A DNA stretch of 20,902 nucleotides from Larix sibirica. Lineage: Eukaryota; Streptophyta; Pinopsida; Pinales; Pinaceae. Location of the stretch: NCBI GenBank assembly GCA_004151065.3, contig NWUY0300009717.1:7920-28821 (forward strand), read 5' to 3'. Positions 20,073 through 20,902 of this stretch are shown one piece after another. The notes beneath the pieces were generated by a model that was given only the letters and a program-made list of their open reading frames with translations, did not search any database and was not told the origin of the DNA. Position 1 is the stretch's first letter. Every line of letters starts with the position of its first letter. A program made the position numbers and the translations under genes.

Positions 20073-20530
20073 TGTTGGCGCTGTAGTGACATAATTCTAA
20101 GTTTTATAGCAACATTGTACAATAATTTAAAGAAGCGCCATGTGTTGTATATTTATTAGTTTGTTTTGTAAACAAATAGATTAGTTAAGAGACAGTTGGT
20201 GAGAGACATGATAACTGTTCAATATTGTATAAAGAGGCAAGATATGGGACTGCTTCGGGTTGATGTCAATTTCCCCACTTTTGAGTATATGTTTGTGATG
20301 TAAAGCCTTAAGTTGATGAATGAAGAATGAATATATTGTTATCTAAATTTATTGTGTTTGAATGAGTTACTACACACGAGTCTGTAAATGGTTATGATTA
20401 TATATATGTAAATGAGGAATGTATATATTGAATCTATGCAATTCTCTTTCCTATATTTAGTCTCTGTAATTTTTGTGAGCGTCTCGAGTGAGACTATATC
20501 TTTTTAGGCTGTTGAAAATGACAATTCTCA
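20073..20530 (+). mobile_element. Putative 3' LTR of the gag-like element
   Basis: The stretch starts TGTTGGCGCTG just after the purine run. It contains a TATA-like tgtataaagagg (near 20226) and, about 85 bp on, A/T-rich polyadenylation-like text (gatgaatgaagaatgaat near 20315). These are usual LTR components. No matching 5' LTR or clean CA end was found, so the right border is arbitrary. Alternatively it is simply the 3' UTR of the same transcript. Confidence 0.35.
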
Positions 20531-20559
20531 TAGGATTATTGTTGGTAACTTGGTCTGGA

Positions 20560-20718
20560 ACCCTAGGTCTAAATCTGAGCCGACACTTAATGATCAAGCA
20601 ACTATAAAATTGAGAAATTACTGATTTCCTCATCAAGTGGAAGAACTTGCCAATAGAAGAGGTGACATGGAAAAATGAATTATTCATGCATAAACATCCA
20701 AATATAATCAAGTGTTGA
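20560..20718 (+). pseudogene. Ty3/gypsy polyprotein C-terminus (chromodomain remnant)
   Basis: The frame from 20632 reads IKWKNLPIEEVTWKNELF and then MHKHPNIIKC and a stop (20716-20718). This is the typical end of a plant chromovirus polyprotein (LIKWKxLPxEEATWE, then a short tail). Before it, in another frame, ATIKLRNY fits the preceding chromodomain strand, with a stop and a one-base shift between. The stop lies 15 nt before a polypurine tract. It is the same lineage type as the minus-strand copy at 13573-13660 but in opposite orientation. Upstream polyprotein sequence is absent. Confidence 0.75.
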
Positions 20719-20733
20719 GGTTTATGCTTGTTT

Positions 20734-20902
20734 GAAGGGGAGGGGCATCTTAATCCCCATATATTGTTACATTACATAAATTCTATTATTATATTAGTAT
20801 CGATGTTATTGGTTGGCTAAGACCTTAATTTTAATTTTGTGTGTGTGTGTATACCAAGGAGAGATAGTTTTAGGATCATCTCATCTTGTCTTCTGTACTT
20901 AA
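20734..20902 (+). mobile_element. Polypurine tract and start of a chromovirus 3' LTR
   Basis: gaaggggagggg (20734-20745) shares aaggggaggg with the tract of copy C. After it, tcttaatcccc resembles the TGTAATGCCCC LTR start with a mutated second base. The LTR runs off the window and contains a (GT)6 microsatellite at 20839-20850. Confidence 0.55.
20839..20850 (+). repeat. (GT)6 microsatellite
   Basis: Six GT units within the presumed LTR start. Confidence 0.8.

Noticed and set aside
20540-20580. tRNA primer-binding site after an LTR (ttggtaact near 20544)
   Set aside because: It departs from the usual methionine tRNA complement after a few bases, and the sequence leads into a chromodomain end rather than gag.

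Overview
The window looks like intergenic, repeat-filled DNA from a large plant genome, probably a gymnosperm. It is strongly AT-rich. I find no intact gene, tRNA or rRNA, and no bacterial-type gene organisation. All recognisable coding sequence is decayed transposable-element sequence: plant L1-type LINEs with a zinc-binding RT C-terminus plus RNase H, Ty3/gypsy chromovirus 3' ends with chromodomain remnants, a CACTA-type transposase-associated domain, and a large coiled-coil gag-like pseudogene. The organism call is inference.

Layout: 1-282 is unassigned flank. 283-1868 is a 5'-truncated plus-strand LINE with a poly(A) end and 12-bp flanking direct repeats. 1869-2589 holds short tandem repeats. 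2590-4375 is LTR copy A of a long-LTR family (minus strand), ending at an ambiguous base. 4486-4737 (minus) carries the CACTA-like domain. 5252-5509 (minus) is a coding-like fragment cut by the edge of LTR copy B. Copy B (5510-7785) is a probable solo LTR containing a 40-bp minisatellite. 7786-9590 is unassigned and AT-rich.

9590-10150 and 10385-11830 are minus-strand LINE pieces lying in permuted order. 13284-13507 is LTR copy C, followed by its polypurine tract and chromodomain remnant (minus), then by a displaced middle segment of the same LTR family (13645-13800). 13801-17745 is AT-rich with several short repeats, a microsatellite and a perfect 20-bp palindrome.

17746-20032 is the most interesting part. 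It is a roughly 760-codon pseudogene with a lysine-rich start, a globular domain and a long coiled-coil tail, followed by a polypurine stretch and an LTR-like region. 20560-20902 is another chromovirus 3' end, on the plus strand.

Nothing here forms a working pathway. The genes are linked by history: successive insertions, decay by point mutation (stops are mostly TAG) and some rearrangement or assembly collapse near two N bases.
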